Below are positions 17,756 to 25,836 of a DNA stretch of 64,000 nucleotides, in pieces. The notes under the pieces were generated by a model. The model was not told the origin of the DNA. It saw only the letters and a list, made by a program, of their open reading frames with translations, and did no database searches. Within the stretch, counting starts at the first letter, position 1. Every line of letters starts with the position of its first letter. This DNA is from Wolinella sp963540505 (lineage in GTDB: Bacteria > Campylobacterota > Campylobacteria > Campylobacterales > Helicobacteraceae), in the NCBI GenBank assembly GCA_963540505.1, contig CAUTMV010000006.1, positions 1 through 64,000 of the forward strand, in the 5' to 3' direction. A program made the position numbers and the translations under genes.

Positions 17756-18282
17756 TATTTCACTCCATCATTGAGCACATCAAGGAGATTGGATCTGGAT
17801 TGACCATTCTCTTGTCTAAACTCTGGGGCGAAATTATTCTTGACTCGTGGGGCGAGATTCGCCTGATGTGCGTGGCATGTGGTGCAGACGTAACGTTCAT
17901 CGCTAAGCTTATCGCCAAGATCCTTTTGGAAGCGAATGCTATAAAAGTGAGATTTTGGGATCGGCGTGGCTGCCATTGCTTCCGCGACATCAGGCATGTG
18001 GCACGTAATGCACGCATTGGAATCAAGAGTTACGGGTAACATTCCCTCCAAATCATGAGGAATCATGGGCGGTGCATTCTCAAAAGAACGCTCAAAGACG
18101 ACCCCGCTTCCTGCGGCATTAGAGATAAACTCAATCTCCTTGTGTTCTACACTACTTTCATCAAGCACATCGGAGTTTCTGAGAGAGTGAAGCTCCTTGC
18201 CCTCCTTATTAGAAAATGCCGCACATCCCATGACAAGGAGCATAGCGGCAACAATGCTCAGGGTAAGTTTGAAATGTTTCAT
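17755..18282 (-). CDS. napB: NapB, diheme cytochrome c subunit of nitrate reductase
   Basis: 175 residues with two CXXCH heme sites, CITCH and CTTCH, and conserved flanking histidines (PKSHFYS). It passes electrons to NapA in the periplasm. The signal sequence ends in LLVMGCAAFS, which resembles a lipobox with cysteine at the cleavage site; NapB is normally soluble, so a lipid anchor would be unusual. The start overlaps the napH stop (ATGA). Confidence 0.92.
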   Translation of the reverse strand: MKHFKLTLSIVAAMLLVMGCAAFSNKEGKELHSLRNSDVLDESSVEHKEIEFISNAAGSGVVFERSFENAPPMIPHDLEGMLPVTLDSNACITCHMPDVAEAMAATPIPKSHFYSIRFQKDLGDKLSDERYVCTTCHAHQANLAPRVKNNFAPEFRQENGQSRSNLLDVLNDGVK

Positions 18283-19076
18283 TTTGTGGTTCTCCTTAGG
18301 TTTCTTATACTGAACTTCAATGCATTATCCTCGCAGACTTCAATACAACGTCCACAACTAATGCACTCGCTAGAGGTAATTAATCCGCTCTCTTTCCCTA
18401 TGATTTTTAGGACTTGCGTTTCCGGGCAGGTGGTGCGACATTTCATGCACTTGGTGCAATTCTGGGAATCGTGCTCAATTCTTATCATCGCAAAACGTCC
18501 GATGAGCGCATAAAGTGCTCCTAGCGGACAGATTTTTGAACAAATCAGTCGATCTCCCAAAAAAGCATCAACGGCAAAAACGCCAAAAGCGACGAAAAGC
18601 CACAAAGAACCCCCGAAAATAATCCCTCGCTGAATGATTCCTATAAAGCTCACGCTCTCAAAAACAGGGGTTTGCAATGCTAATGAGGCGATAAGAACAA
18701 ATGCCAAAAGGTAATAGCGCAAATTGCGCGAAAGAGTAATGACCTTGGAATCGTGATCATAACCGAGCCTAAGACGGAAAAAGCGCGCAAAATCGGTAAT
18801 GATATTCACCGGGCACACCCATGCGCAAAAGGCTCTAGGCGCGATTAGTGCATAGATTCCCACGACGACGAGCATACCAAGGAGCGCACCGCTTGAGAGG
18901 GTAAAGCTCGCTAAAAATAGCTGAAGAATTGCAAGCGGATCGCTCAAAGGAATGACCCCAAAAATGAGCGAAGAGCTTAGATTCCCCTGCAGCACCTTGA
19001 GTCCGTAGTGATTCCCCAAAACAAAAAGCGTAAGAATCGCCACCTGCACGATTCGTCTAAGGATTAGATATTTCAT
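18279..19076 (-). CDS. napH: NapH, membrane quinol dehydrogenase subunit
   Basis: 265 residues with about four membrane segments, the cytoplasmic CXXXCP elements CAWVCP and CSKICP, and two C-terminal 4Fe-4S groups (CTKCMKCRTTCP and CISCGRCIEVC). With NapG it transfers electrons from menaquinol to NapB in organisms lacking NapC; no napC is present here. Its ATG overlaps the napG stop as TAATG. Confidence 0.92.
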   Translation of the reverse strand: MKYLILRRIVQVAILTLFVLGNHYGLKVLQGNLSSSLIFGVIPLSDPLAILQLFLASFTLSSGALLGMLVVVGIYALIAPRAFCAWVCPVNIITDFARFFRLRLGYDHDSKVITLSRNLRYYLLAFVLIASLALQTPVFESVSFIGIIQRGIIFGGSLWLFVAFGVFAVDAFLGDRLICSKICPLGALYALIGRFAMIRIEHDSQNCTKCMKCRTTCPETQVLKIIGKESGLITSSECISCGRCIEVCEDNALKFSIRNLRRTTK

Positions 19077-19831
19077 TAGAACTCCTCGCTATTTAGGTAG
19101 TTTTGCGCTTTATTGCGATCGAGCTTGATCTCGGTGTTTGCATTTTCTAATCGCGTGTCATCGCCCTCAACCCAGCCTTTTACGTAGTTATCACCCACTT
19201 TTCCTAGCCCAAGCTCCAGAGGTAGCACGAAAATGGCGGGCTTTTTGGTTACGCATTTAAGCTCGCACACACCGCAACCCGTGCAGTGATTCGCATCCAC
19301 AATAGGGAGCAAGAGCGCGTGTTTTTCGGTGCGTTCGTTGCGCCGATATTCAAGCTTCAACGCCTTATCAATCAGCGGACAAGCGCGGTAGCAGGCATCA
19401 CACTGGATTCCGTCATAGGCGATGCAGCTACTCGTATCGACCACGGCGATTCCCATACGGGATTTGTTGATGTCTAGCTTCTCGTTACTCTTAAGCGTCG
19501 TAATATCAAGCGCATCTGTGGGGCAAGCCTCCGCACATGGAATATGCGTGCAAAGATAACAGGGAATCTCCCTAGGGACAAAATAGGGCGTTCCCAGCGC
19601 GATTCCCTCGTGTAAAGTGGCGAGCCTCAAGGTATCAAAGGGGCATGCTTCCACGCAAAGTCCGCAGCGAATGCAGCTTGCAATAAAGTCTCGCTCCTCT
19701 TTTGCTCCGGGTGGGCGCAAAAGCAGGGCGTGGGCTTTGACGTTGGTCTGCGTGCTCCACAGGAATCCGCCCGCCACAGCCAAAGCCGTAGCTTTAAGTC
19801 CGAGCTTTAATACTTCGCGCCTCTCTTTCAT
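19076..19831 (-). CDS. napG: NapG, periplasmic 4Fe-4S ferredoxin-type subunit
   Basis: 251 residues. The Tat-like N-terminus is MKERREVLKLGLKATALA. Four cysteine groups follow: CIRCGLCVEACP, CYLCTHIPCAEACP, CDACYRACP and CTGCGVCELKC. It partners with NapH in quinol oxidation. Only 2 bases separate it from napA upstream. Confidence 0.92.
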   Translation of the reverse strand: MKERREVLKLGLKATALAVAGGFLWSTQTNVKAHALLLRPPGAKEERDFIASCIRCGLCVEACPFDTLRLATLHEGIALGTPYFVPREIPCYLCTHIPCAEACPTDALDITTLKSNEKLDINKSRMGIAVVDTSSCIAYDGIQCDACYRACPLIDKALKLEYRRNERTEKHALLLPIVDANHCTGCGVCELKCVTKKPAIFVLPLELGLGKVGDNYVKGWVEGDDTRLENANTEIKLDRNKAQNYLNSEEF

Positions 19832-19833
19832 CT

Positions 19834-22623
19834 CTATACCTTATAGACTTTGACTGCGCACTTTTTGTAATCGGTCTCTTTAGAGAGCGGGCAAGTCGCA
19901 TCTAGGCAGACTTTGTTGATGAATACGTTCTCATCAAACCATGGCACATAGACAAGCCCTTTTGGCGGTCGATTCCGCCCTCGTAAATCCACTCTTGCTT
20001 TAACTTTTCCGCGTCTGGATTCCACCCAGACGACTTCATTTTGCAAGATTCCTAGAGCCTCCGCATCTTGTTCGTGCATATAGCAAAGAGCCTCAGGCAC
20101 GGCTCGATATAGCTCAGGGACACGCATGGTCATCGTGCCTGAATGCCAGTGCTCTAGCACACGTCCTGTGCATAGCCACAAGGGATAATTTTGATCAGGC
20201 ATTTCGCATGGATCCATATAGGGTCTGAAGAAGATTTTCGCCTTGTTTGCAAGAGAGAATTTCTCCGTTGTCGTGGCTTTGAGCAGATCCCCTCGTGGAA
20301 GAGCGGCATTCTTATTTCCATAGAATGAGAAAGGAAGCTTGGAATCCGCTTTTTTTGCGTATGGATCATATTTTGCGTTGAATCGCCATTGCGTCTCTTT
20401 ACCATCGACGACGGGCCAGCGTAATCCACGCACTCGGTGGTAGGTGTCAAAATCCGCCAAATCGTGTCCATGACCCAGACCAAATTTGCGATAATCTTCC
20501 CATAGGTATTTTTGGACAAAGAATCCATACCCCTCAAAGACCTTTCCATCACTTCCTACTACCTTGCGGGAATCGCCGAAAACTTCGGTGTTGTCATAGT
20601 CTTCCATGATTGGATCTTTGCTTGTATAGCTTCGCGCTTCAGCATTTGCAAAGAGCACATCAAAGAGCGTATCCTCTTCGCTGTATCCCATTGCCTTTGC
20701 CTCTTCAAGGACATTAGGAAGCGTGAGCTTATCATCGACCTTAATCTCCTTCCACACTTCCTTAAGCTTGAAGTGCTTGGAGAATTCCATCATCTGCCAT
20801 GTATCACTCATCGCCTCGCCCACAGGCAATACCTGCTGTCTCCAGTGTTGCGTCCTGCGCTCGGCATTTCCGTATGCGCCCCACTTTTCATAGATCATCG
20901 CAGTGGGCAGGATCAGATCGGCGACTTTTGCGCTGATTCCCGGATAGGGATCGGATACGACGATGAAGTTGTCCATCTCTCGTGCCGCTTTGATCCAGTG
21001 ATTCGCATTTGCGGTATTTTGCCATGGGTTATTGACATGCACCCACGCCCATTTAATCTTGCCATCTTCAAGATTCCTCATCATCTGCACGAAGTGAGGA
21101 CCCGGCTTTGGATTGAGCGTATTTTTTGGAAGTTTCCAAATCTTCTCGGAAATTTCGCGGTGCTTTGGATTGTTGACGAGCATATCCGCAGGGAGTCGGT
21201 GAGAGAATGTCCCTACTTCACGTGCTGTCCCGCATGCACTAGGTTGTCCTGTGAGCGAGAATGCCCCCGAGCCCGGAAGTGCCTGCTTGCCAAGCAGCAA
21301 GTGAATCATGTAGGCTTGTTCATTGACCCATGTGCCCCTTTGATGTTGATTAAAGCCCATCGTCCAGAAGCTAACAACCTTGCGATTCTTCTCAATGTAG
21401 AGATCTGCTAATGCTTTAAGTTTCTTTTTAAAATCCTCAATACTTTCGCTTTTATCGCCCTTTGCTACTTTTGCAACAAAATCAAGCGTATAAGGAGCGA
21501 GAGCCTTTTTGAAGTCCTCAAAGGAGATTTCCCAGTGGCTTGTCGCCTTGGCATTATTTTTATTCTCAAGCGTATCGCCCTTTTTTAGCCCCATGTATGC
21601 GAGCGTTACCCCCTCAGCTTCGCTAAGAACTTTGCGCTTCTCCTGCTCAAGCGTATCGCGCTCGGAATCGGTATATTTCGGATGATTAGGGCTAGGGCGC
21701 AGACCATACCCGATGTCCGCAGGACCTGTGGTGAAGATGCAGTGATTCTTCACAAATTCCATGTCAATGAGCTTTGGATGGTTATAGACGAGCTCGCGAG
21801 CGATGTAGTTAAAGATCGCTACGTCCGTTGAAGGAGCGAAGATAATCTCAATATCCGCTAGGTTTGAAGTCCGAGTGGAGTAGGTAGTGAGATTGACGAC
21901 TTTGACTTTGTTGGGGTCAGAGAGCTTCCTATCGCTGACGCGTGCCCACAAAACAGGGTGCATTTCCGCCATATTTGCGCCCCACGCAATGATTGTATCG
22001 GTAAGCTCAATATCATCAAAGCAGCCTGATGGCTCATCGATTCCAAAGGTTTGCATGAATGCCACAACCGCACTTGCCATGCAGTGGCGGGCATTTGGGT
22101 CGATGGCATTGCTTCTTAGCCCTGCTTTTATGAGCTTGACTGCCGCAACACCCTCTAAAATCGTGTATTGTCCTGAGCCAAACACACATGTTCCATGCGG
22201 TCCAAGCTCGTTATACGCCCTCTTGTATTGCGCTGCCATGACCTCAAAAGCCTTTTGCCAGCTTACCTGCTTGAATTTACCCTTTTTATCGAATTCGCCT
22301 TTCTCATTTACGCGAAGCAGCGGATGCGTGATGCGATCTTCGCCATACATGATTTTGGCATTGAAATAGCCCTTGATACAGTTGAGTCCTCGATTGACCG
22401 GAGCTGCCGGATCGCCCTTGACTGCGACAATTTTGCCCCCTTTTGTGGCGACCATAATCCCACAGCCCGTCCCGCAGAATCGACATGCGGCTTTATCCCA
22501 TCGCCAACCCTTTTCGCCCTCTTTTGCTTGAGCTAGAAGCTGACTTGGAACTGCCATACCTACTGCACTTGCAGCACTTGCAGCGGCTGCACTTTTTAAA
22601 AATTCACGCCTTGAAAATGTCAT
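19834..22623 (-). CDS. napA: NapA, periplasmic nitrate reductase catalytic subunit
   Basis: 929 residues from the ATG at 22623, preceded by a perfect AAGGAGG 5 bases away; the in-frame start at 22650 is less likely. It has a Tat signal (FSRREFLKSAAAASAA), 4Fe-4S cysteines in CRFCGTGCGIMV and NCIKG, and the molybdenum-ligand cysteine in NARHCMASAV. It reduces nitrate to nitrite with bis-MGD. It heads napAGHBFLD, the order known from Wolinella and relatives. An FNR-type box lies about 100 bases upstream. Confidence 0.97.
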   Translation of the reverse strand: MTFSRREFLKSAAAASAASAVGMAVPSQLLAQAKEGEKGWRWDKAACRFCGTGCGIMVATKGGKIVAVKGDPAAPVNRGLNCIKGYFNAKIMYGEDRITHPLLRVNEKGEFDKKGKFKQVSWQKAFEVMAAQYKRAYNELGPHGTCVFGSGQYTILEGVAAVKLIKAGLRSNAIDPNARHCMASAVVAFMQTFGIDEPSGCFDDIELTDTIIAWGANMAEMHPVLWARVSDRKLSDPNKVKVVNLTTYSTRTSNLADIEIIFAPSTDVAIFNYIARELVYNHPKLIDMEFVKNHCIFTTGPADIGYGLRPSPNHPKYTDSERDTLEQEKRKVLSEAEGVTLAYMGLKKGDTLENKNNAKATSHWEISFEDFKKALAPYTLDFVAKVAKGDKSESIEDFKKKLKALADLYIEKNRKVVSFWTMGFNQHQRGTWVNEQAYMIHLLLGKQALPGSGAFSLTGQPSACGTAREVGTFSHRLPADMLVNNPKHREISEKIWKLPKNTLNPKPGPHFVQMMRNLEDGKIKWAWVHVNNPWQNTANANHWIKAAREMDNFIVVSDPYPGISAKVADLILPTAMIYEKWGAYGNAERRTQHWRQQVLPVGEAMSDTWQMMEFSKHFKLKEVWKEIKVDDKLTLPNVLEEAKAMGYSEEDTLFDVLFANAEARSYTSKDPIMEDYDNTEVFGDSRKVVGSDGKVFEGYGFFVQKYLWEDYRKFGLGHGHDLADFDTYHRVRGLRWPVVDGKETQWRFNAKYDPYAKKADSKLPFSFYGNKNAALPRGDLLKATTTEKFSLANKAKIFFRPYMDPCEMPDQNYPLWLCTGRVLEHWHSGTMTMRVPELYRAVPEALCYMHEQDAEALGILQNEVVWVESRRGKVKARVDLRGRNRPPKGLVYVPWFDENVFINKVCLDATCPLSKETDYKKCAVKVYKV

Positions 22624-22692
22624 CAAAGCCTCCTTAAATGTGGTTTGCATGGATTAAGCATTTTTTAGAGTCATCTAAAGAACGCTAACTAA

Positions 22693-22734
22693 ATTCTATA
22701 TCCCCAAATTTTCCTTTTCCTTGACTTCTGTCAA
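22693..22734 (-). promoter_or_regulatory. napA promoter with FNR-type box
   Basis: TTGAC-TTCT-GTCAA (22721-22734) is a perfect dyad of the FNR/NssR type (TTGAT-N4-ATCAA consensus for FNR). On the minus strand a -10-like TAGAAT lies at 22698-22693, predicting a start near 22686. The dyad centre is then close to -41.5, the spacing of class II FNR/CRP activation. The start site is inferred from the -10 match, so the spacing is approximate. Confidence 0.7.
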
Positions 22735-22802
22735 GTGGTCAAATATGAATTTTTGAGAGGAATCGATACAATTACGAGGCAATTTTTACCACGGAGGAAT
22801 CT

Positions 22803-23561
22803 ATGGAACTAGGGCTTGAAATCGTGCTATTTTTGGTGTTTTGCGCGTTTGTTGCCGGGTTTGTTGATGCGATTGCGGGCGGGGGTGCGCTCATTACGAT
22901 TCCCGTATTATTATCAGTGGGAATCCCACCCATACAAGCACTTGGAACAAATAAAATGCAATCAACTTTTGGTAGTTTTTCTGCAGCGTTATATTTTTTT
23001 AAACATAACCAAATCTCCCTCAAAGAGATGAGAGGTTCTATCATCGCCGTCTTTATTTTTGGTGCATTTGGGGCGATTTTGGTGCAATACATCAATGCAA
23101 AAGTGCTCTCAAGCCTCATTCCGTTTTTGCTCATCGCATTTGCCTTTTACTTTCTCTTCTCTCCTAAGATGAGTGATAGTGAGAGTAAGCGTGTTTTGGG
23201 GAATTTTGGCATGATGGTAATGACGGGAATCGTGGGCTTTTATGATGGCTTTTTTGGACCCGGGACGGGATCATTTTTCGCCCTTATTTTTATCGCACTT
23301 GGGGGGTATGGAGTGACGCGTGCTACGGCGAATGCGAAACTCTTAAACTTCACTTCCAATCTCGCCTCGCTACTGTTTTTTGCCCTCGGAGGTGAGGTAT
23401 TGGTAATGTTGGGAATCCTTATGGGAATCGGACAGTATTTCGGCGCACAGCTTGGCTCAAAAGCAGCACTAAAGCATGGTAGCAAACTCATTAAGCCGCT
23501 TATGGTAACGGTTTCACTTGCGATTTCGTGCAAGCTTTTGTGGCAACAATACTTGGCGTGA
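22803..23561 (+). CDS. TSUP-family (TauE/SafE) membrane permease
   Basis: 252 residues, strongly hydrophobic with about eight segments. The duplicated motif typical of the family is seen as VDAIAGGGALITIP in the first half and FYDGFFGPGTGSFF in the second. Relatives export sulfite, sulfoacetate or other small anions; the substrate here is unknown. It is divergent from napA, and ACGGAGG precedes its ATG. A -10-like TACAAT lies at 22767-22772. Confidence 0.85.
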   Translation: MELGLEIVLFLVFCAFVAGFVDAIAGGGALITIPVLLSVGIPPIQALGTNKMQSTFGSFSAALYFFKHNQISLKEMRGSIIAVFIFGAFGAILVQYINAKVLSSLIPFLLIAFAFYFLFSPKMSDSESKRVLGNFGMMVMTGIVGFYDGFFGPGTGSFFALIFIALGGYGVTRATANAKLLNFTSNLASLLFFALGGEVLVMLGILMGIGQYFGAQLGSKAALKHGSKLIKPLMVTVSLAISCKLLWQQYLA

Positions 23562-23630
23562 ATTCTCCGCTAAATTTACGCCAAGTAAAACAACAGGCGC
23601 GAGTCTGTCGGGTCTTGAAAAATAGAGAGG

Positions 23631-25010
23631 CTATTTTTGGGAATCCCTGCCATTGTGCGTGGGCTTTGGATAGTGCTTCGCGATATTATCCAGAGATTCC
23701 CGCAGTCGCTCAAGGAGCTTAGCCGTAGCGATGAGACGCTCGCTGGACTGAATGGCAATATCCTCGGAGCGGTCGATTTCGTTACTGATTTTGCGCTTCT
23801 CTTCTTCGCTTAGGTTGAGTTTATCAATGTTGCTGAAAACCTCATCGGTGATGAGCGCGATCTCCTCAGTAATGCGCTCGCTAAGCTCTTTTGCACGGTT
23901 GGAGCTTTGCCGTGCGCCCTCGATACGCTCGAAAAATTTCGACAGATTCCTAGAGACTTCGCTTAACTCGCCATCGCCCTCAAAATCAAGAAGCTCACGC
24001 GCCTCATCTTTGGAGCTAAATTCCATCTGTGCGAGCTTTTTGCTACGATTGATAAATTCATCAAACTGATTTTTAATCCCCCGAAGCACAAGAAGCGAAT
24101 AGAGTGCGACTAGGAGCAGGATCGCCGCTGAGCCATACTGAAAATGCTCAAGATAGTTGCGCCTGCTCGTGGATCTAATGGTATAAAATTCCACGCTTTT
24201 GTGAATCTCGGCAAGGAGCTTGGGATTTTCCAGTGCGATGACATCAAGAGCCTCAACCACGCGTTTTTGATTGACCAGGACATTGTTGATATGTTCGGAA
24301 TAGAGCTTCCAAAGTGCATAAGTCTCCTCAATCTCTTTGCGCAGGGCGGGGTGTTTTTTGTATTTTTGCTCCATAAAAAGCCCCAAAATCGTCTCCCCGT
24401 AGAGCTTGAACGCCGCGAGCAGCTCGTCATAGGAGTGCGCGTCCCATTTATTCGTGTATCGCATGAGATGATACGCCATGCGCTGCGTGAGCATGCGTTG
24501 CAGGGCGATCGGATCCACCTCTTTGCTCGCAAAGCGGCTATTTACCATCGCTTGGACGACTTTATCGGTGTGCTCCAGAAGCTTGTCATTATTCTCATCA
24601 AGGAATCGCTTACCCTCATCAAGTGCCTTGCTGGCGGATTTGAAAATATCCACATAATATTTAAAATCCCTCCAACGTTGCCCGACGCGCTCAAGCTGAC
24701 TAATAAATTCCCGATAGATCGGAGGGTTAATTCCCATCTGTTTGTTCCCAAAACGCAGCGCAAGCAGAGCTTCTTCGAACTCAAAAACCGCTTGATCCAG
24801 CTCGGCGAAATCAAACTTATCTTGTGAATTGATAATGAAAATTTCCTTAGCGATTTTTTGGCTCAGCATACGCTCTCTTCCGGCGATGTTAATAACCTGT
24901 CCATCGTTGATTCCTCGCTCATTGATGAGAATCGTCGAGAAGATTACCGTGCCTACGGATAGGATTGTTACTAATCCTACGATGATAAGTTGCTTTACAA
25001 TTTGTTTCAT
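23631..25010 (-). CDS. Membrane sensor with PilJ/NarX-type nitrate-binding region and no recognised output domain
   Basis: 459 residues. A first membrane segment near residues 10-30 precedes INIAGRERMLSQKIAKE, the P-box-like signature of type IV pilus chemotaxis transducer/NarX sensor domains. A second similar element, ALQRMLTQRMAYHLM, occurs about 120 residues later. A second membrane segment (YGSAAILLLVALYSLLVL) follows, then an about 150-residue cytoplasmic coiled-coil tail. I see no histidine kinase, GGDEF or methyl-accepting motif. It lies 15 bases after the Crp/Fnr gene on the same strand. A nitrate or nitrite sensing role is inferred from the domain and the nap neighbourhood. Confidence 0.75.
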   Translation of the reverse strand: MKQIVKQLIIVGLVTILSVGTVIFSTILINERGINDGQVINIAGRERMLSQKIAKEIFIINSQDKFDFAELDQAVFEFEEALLALRFGNKQMGINPPIYREFISQLERVGQRWRDFKYYVDIFKSASKALDEGKRFLDENNDKLLEHTDKVVQAMVNSRFASKEVDPIALQRMLTQRMAYHLMRYTNKWDAHSYDELLAAFKLYGETILGLFMEQKYKKHPALRKEIEETYALWKLYSEHINNVLVNQKRVVEALDVIALENPKLLAEIHKSVEFYTIRSTSRRNYLEHFQYGSAAILLLVALYSLLVLRGIKNQFDEFINRSKKLAQMEFSSKDEARELLDFEGDGELSEVSRNLSKFFERIEGARQSSNRAKELSERITEEIALITDEVFSNIDKLNLSEEEKRKISNEIDRSEDIAIQSSERLIATAKLLERLRESLDNIAKHYPKPTHNGRDSQK

Positions 25011-25025
25011 AAGATTCCTACTATG

Positions 25026-25676
25026 TTACTGATGTATTTCGTTTAAACGCTGAGGATTCAAAATCTCGATTTGCCCTGAGGAATTCGTCGTAATCACCCC
25101 GTCTCTGTGGAGCTTTTTTAGGATTCTTGAGAGCGTTTCAGGTTGAATATTCAGAATATACGCAATCTCTTGCTTTTTTAGCGCATTAAACTCGCCCAGC
25201 TCCTGAGCCAGCATGTGCGCGACTTTCGCTGTGCCATCAAAGACGATTTCGCGGTTGATGATCCGCTCCAAAGAGTCGATCCTTCGGTGCGATTCCTCCA
25301 AAAAGGTGCACATAAGGCTTGATGAGGCGAGAATGAGCTTTTGTAACGAGGTAAGCTCGAGACTCAAAATCTCGCAATCCTCCGTGCATTCGGCGTTCTC
25401 AAAACAGACAATCTCACCCTTGTGTGTGAGCTTTGTCAGTAGCTCGCCCCCTCTCAGAAAATAGAGAAATATCTCATTATCAAAGCGATCAACCTTATAC
25501 GCTTTGATGACCCCGCGCACGAGGATGTAGGCACTCGTGAGCGCGTCATTTTCGTAGTATAAAATGGTGTTTTTCGCATAGCGACGCACTTTGCAGATCG
25601 GGAGCAAAGTCTCCAACGCTTGCTGATCCGCTCCCTTAAAAAGCTTTAATGCGCGCAGCTCCTCTGCGGTATTCAT
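25026..25676 (-). CDS. Crp/Fnr-family transcription regulator
   Basis: 216 residues: an N-terminal cyclic-nucleotide-type beta barrel, a dimerisation helix (SHRRIDSLERIIN) and a C-terminal helix-turn-helix KKQEIAYILNIQPETLSRILKKL. The recognition helix has E-T-L-S-R, the same E..SR contacts as E. coli FNR (VETISR), which reads TTGA half sites. It lacks the N-terminal cysteine trio of FNR; cysteines are scattered (about 28, 90, 96, 100, 122), so the signal may not be an FNR-type cluster. It is a plausible activator at the TTGAC-N4-GTCAA box of napA. It forms a unit with the PilJ-type sensor. Confidence 0.85.
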   Translation of the reverse strand: MNTAEELRALKLFKGADQQALETLLPICKVRRYAKNTILYYENDALTSAYILVRGVIKAYKVDRFDNEIFLYFLRGGELLTKLTHKGEIVCFENAECTEDCEILSLELTSLQKLILASSSLMCTFLEESHRRIDSLERIINREIVFDGTAKVAHMLAQELGEFNALKKQEIAYILNIQPETLSRILKKLHRDGVITTNSSGQIEILNPQRLNEIHQ

Positions 25677-25836
25677 AACTAAGGACGATTCTCCTATGGG
25701 TAGATTGTGGTGCTTTGGAGTATTTTATCAAAAAGAGACGCTCTACAAAAGTTGAAGATAAGAATTAGCGTCAAAGTGTCCGTTCTTAGAACCTTGACGC
25801 CAATTAGTCGGGGAATTTGGAGTGGTTTTAGGGAAT

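Noticed and set aside
20512..21411. Plus-strand 299-codon frame opposite napA
   Set aside because: Antisense shadow of a conserved gene; no family resemblance.
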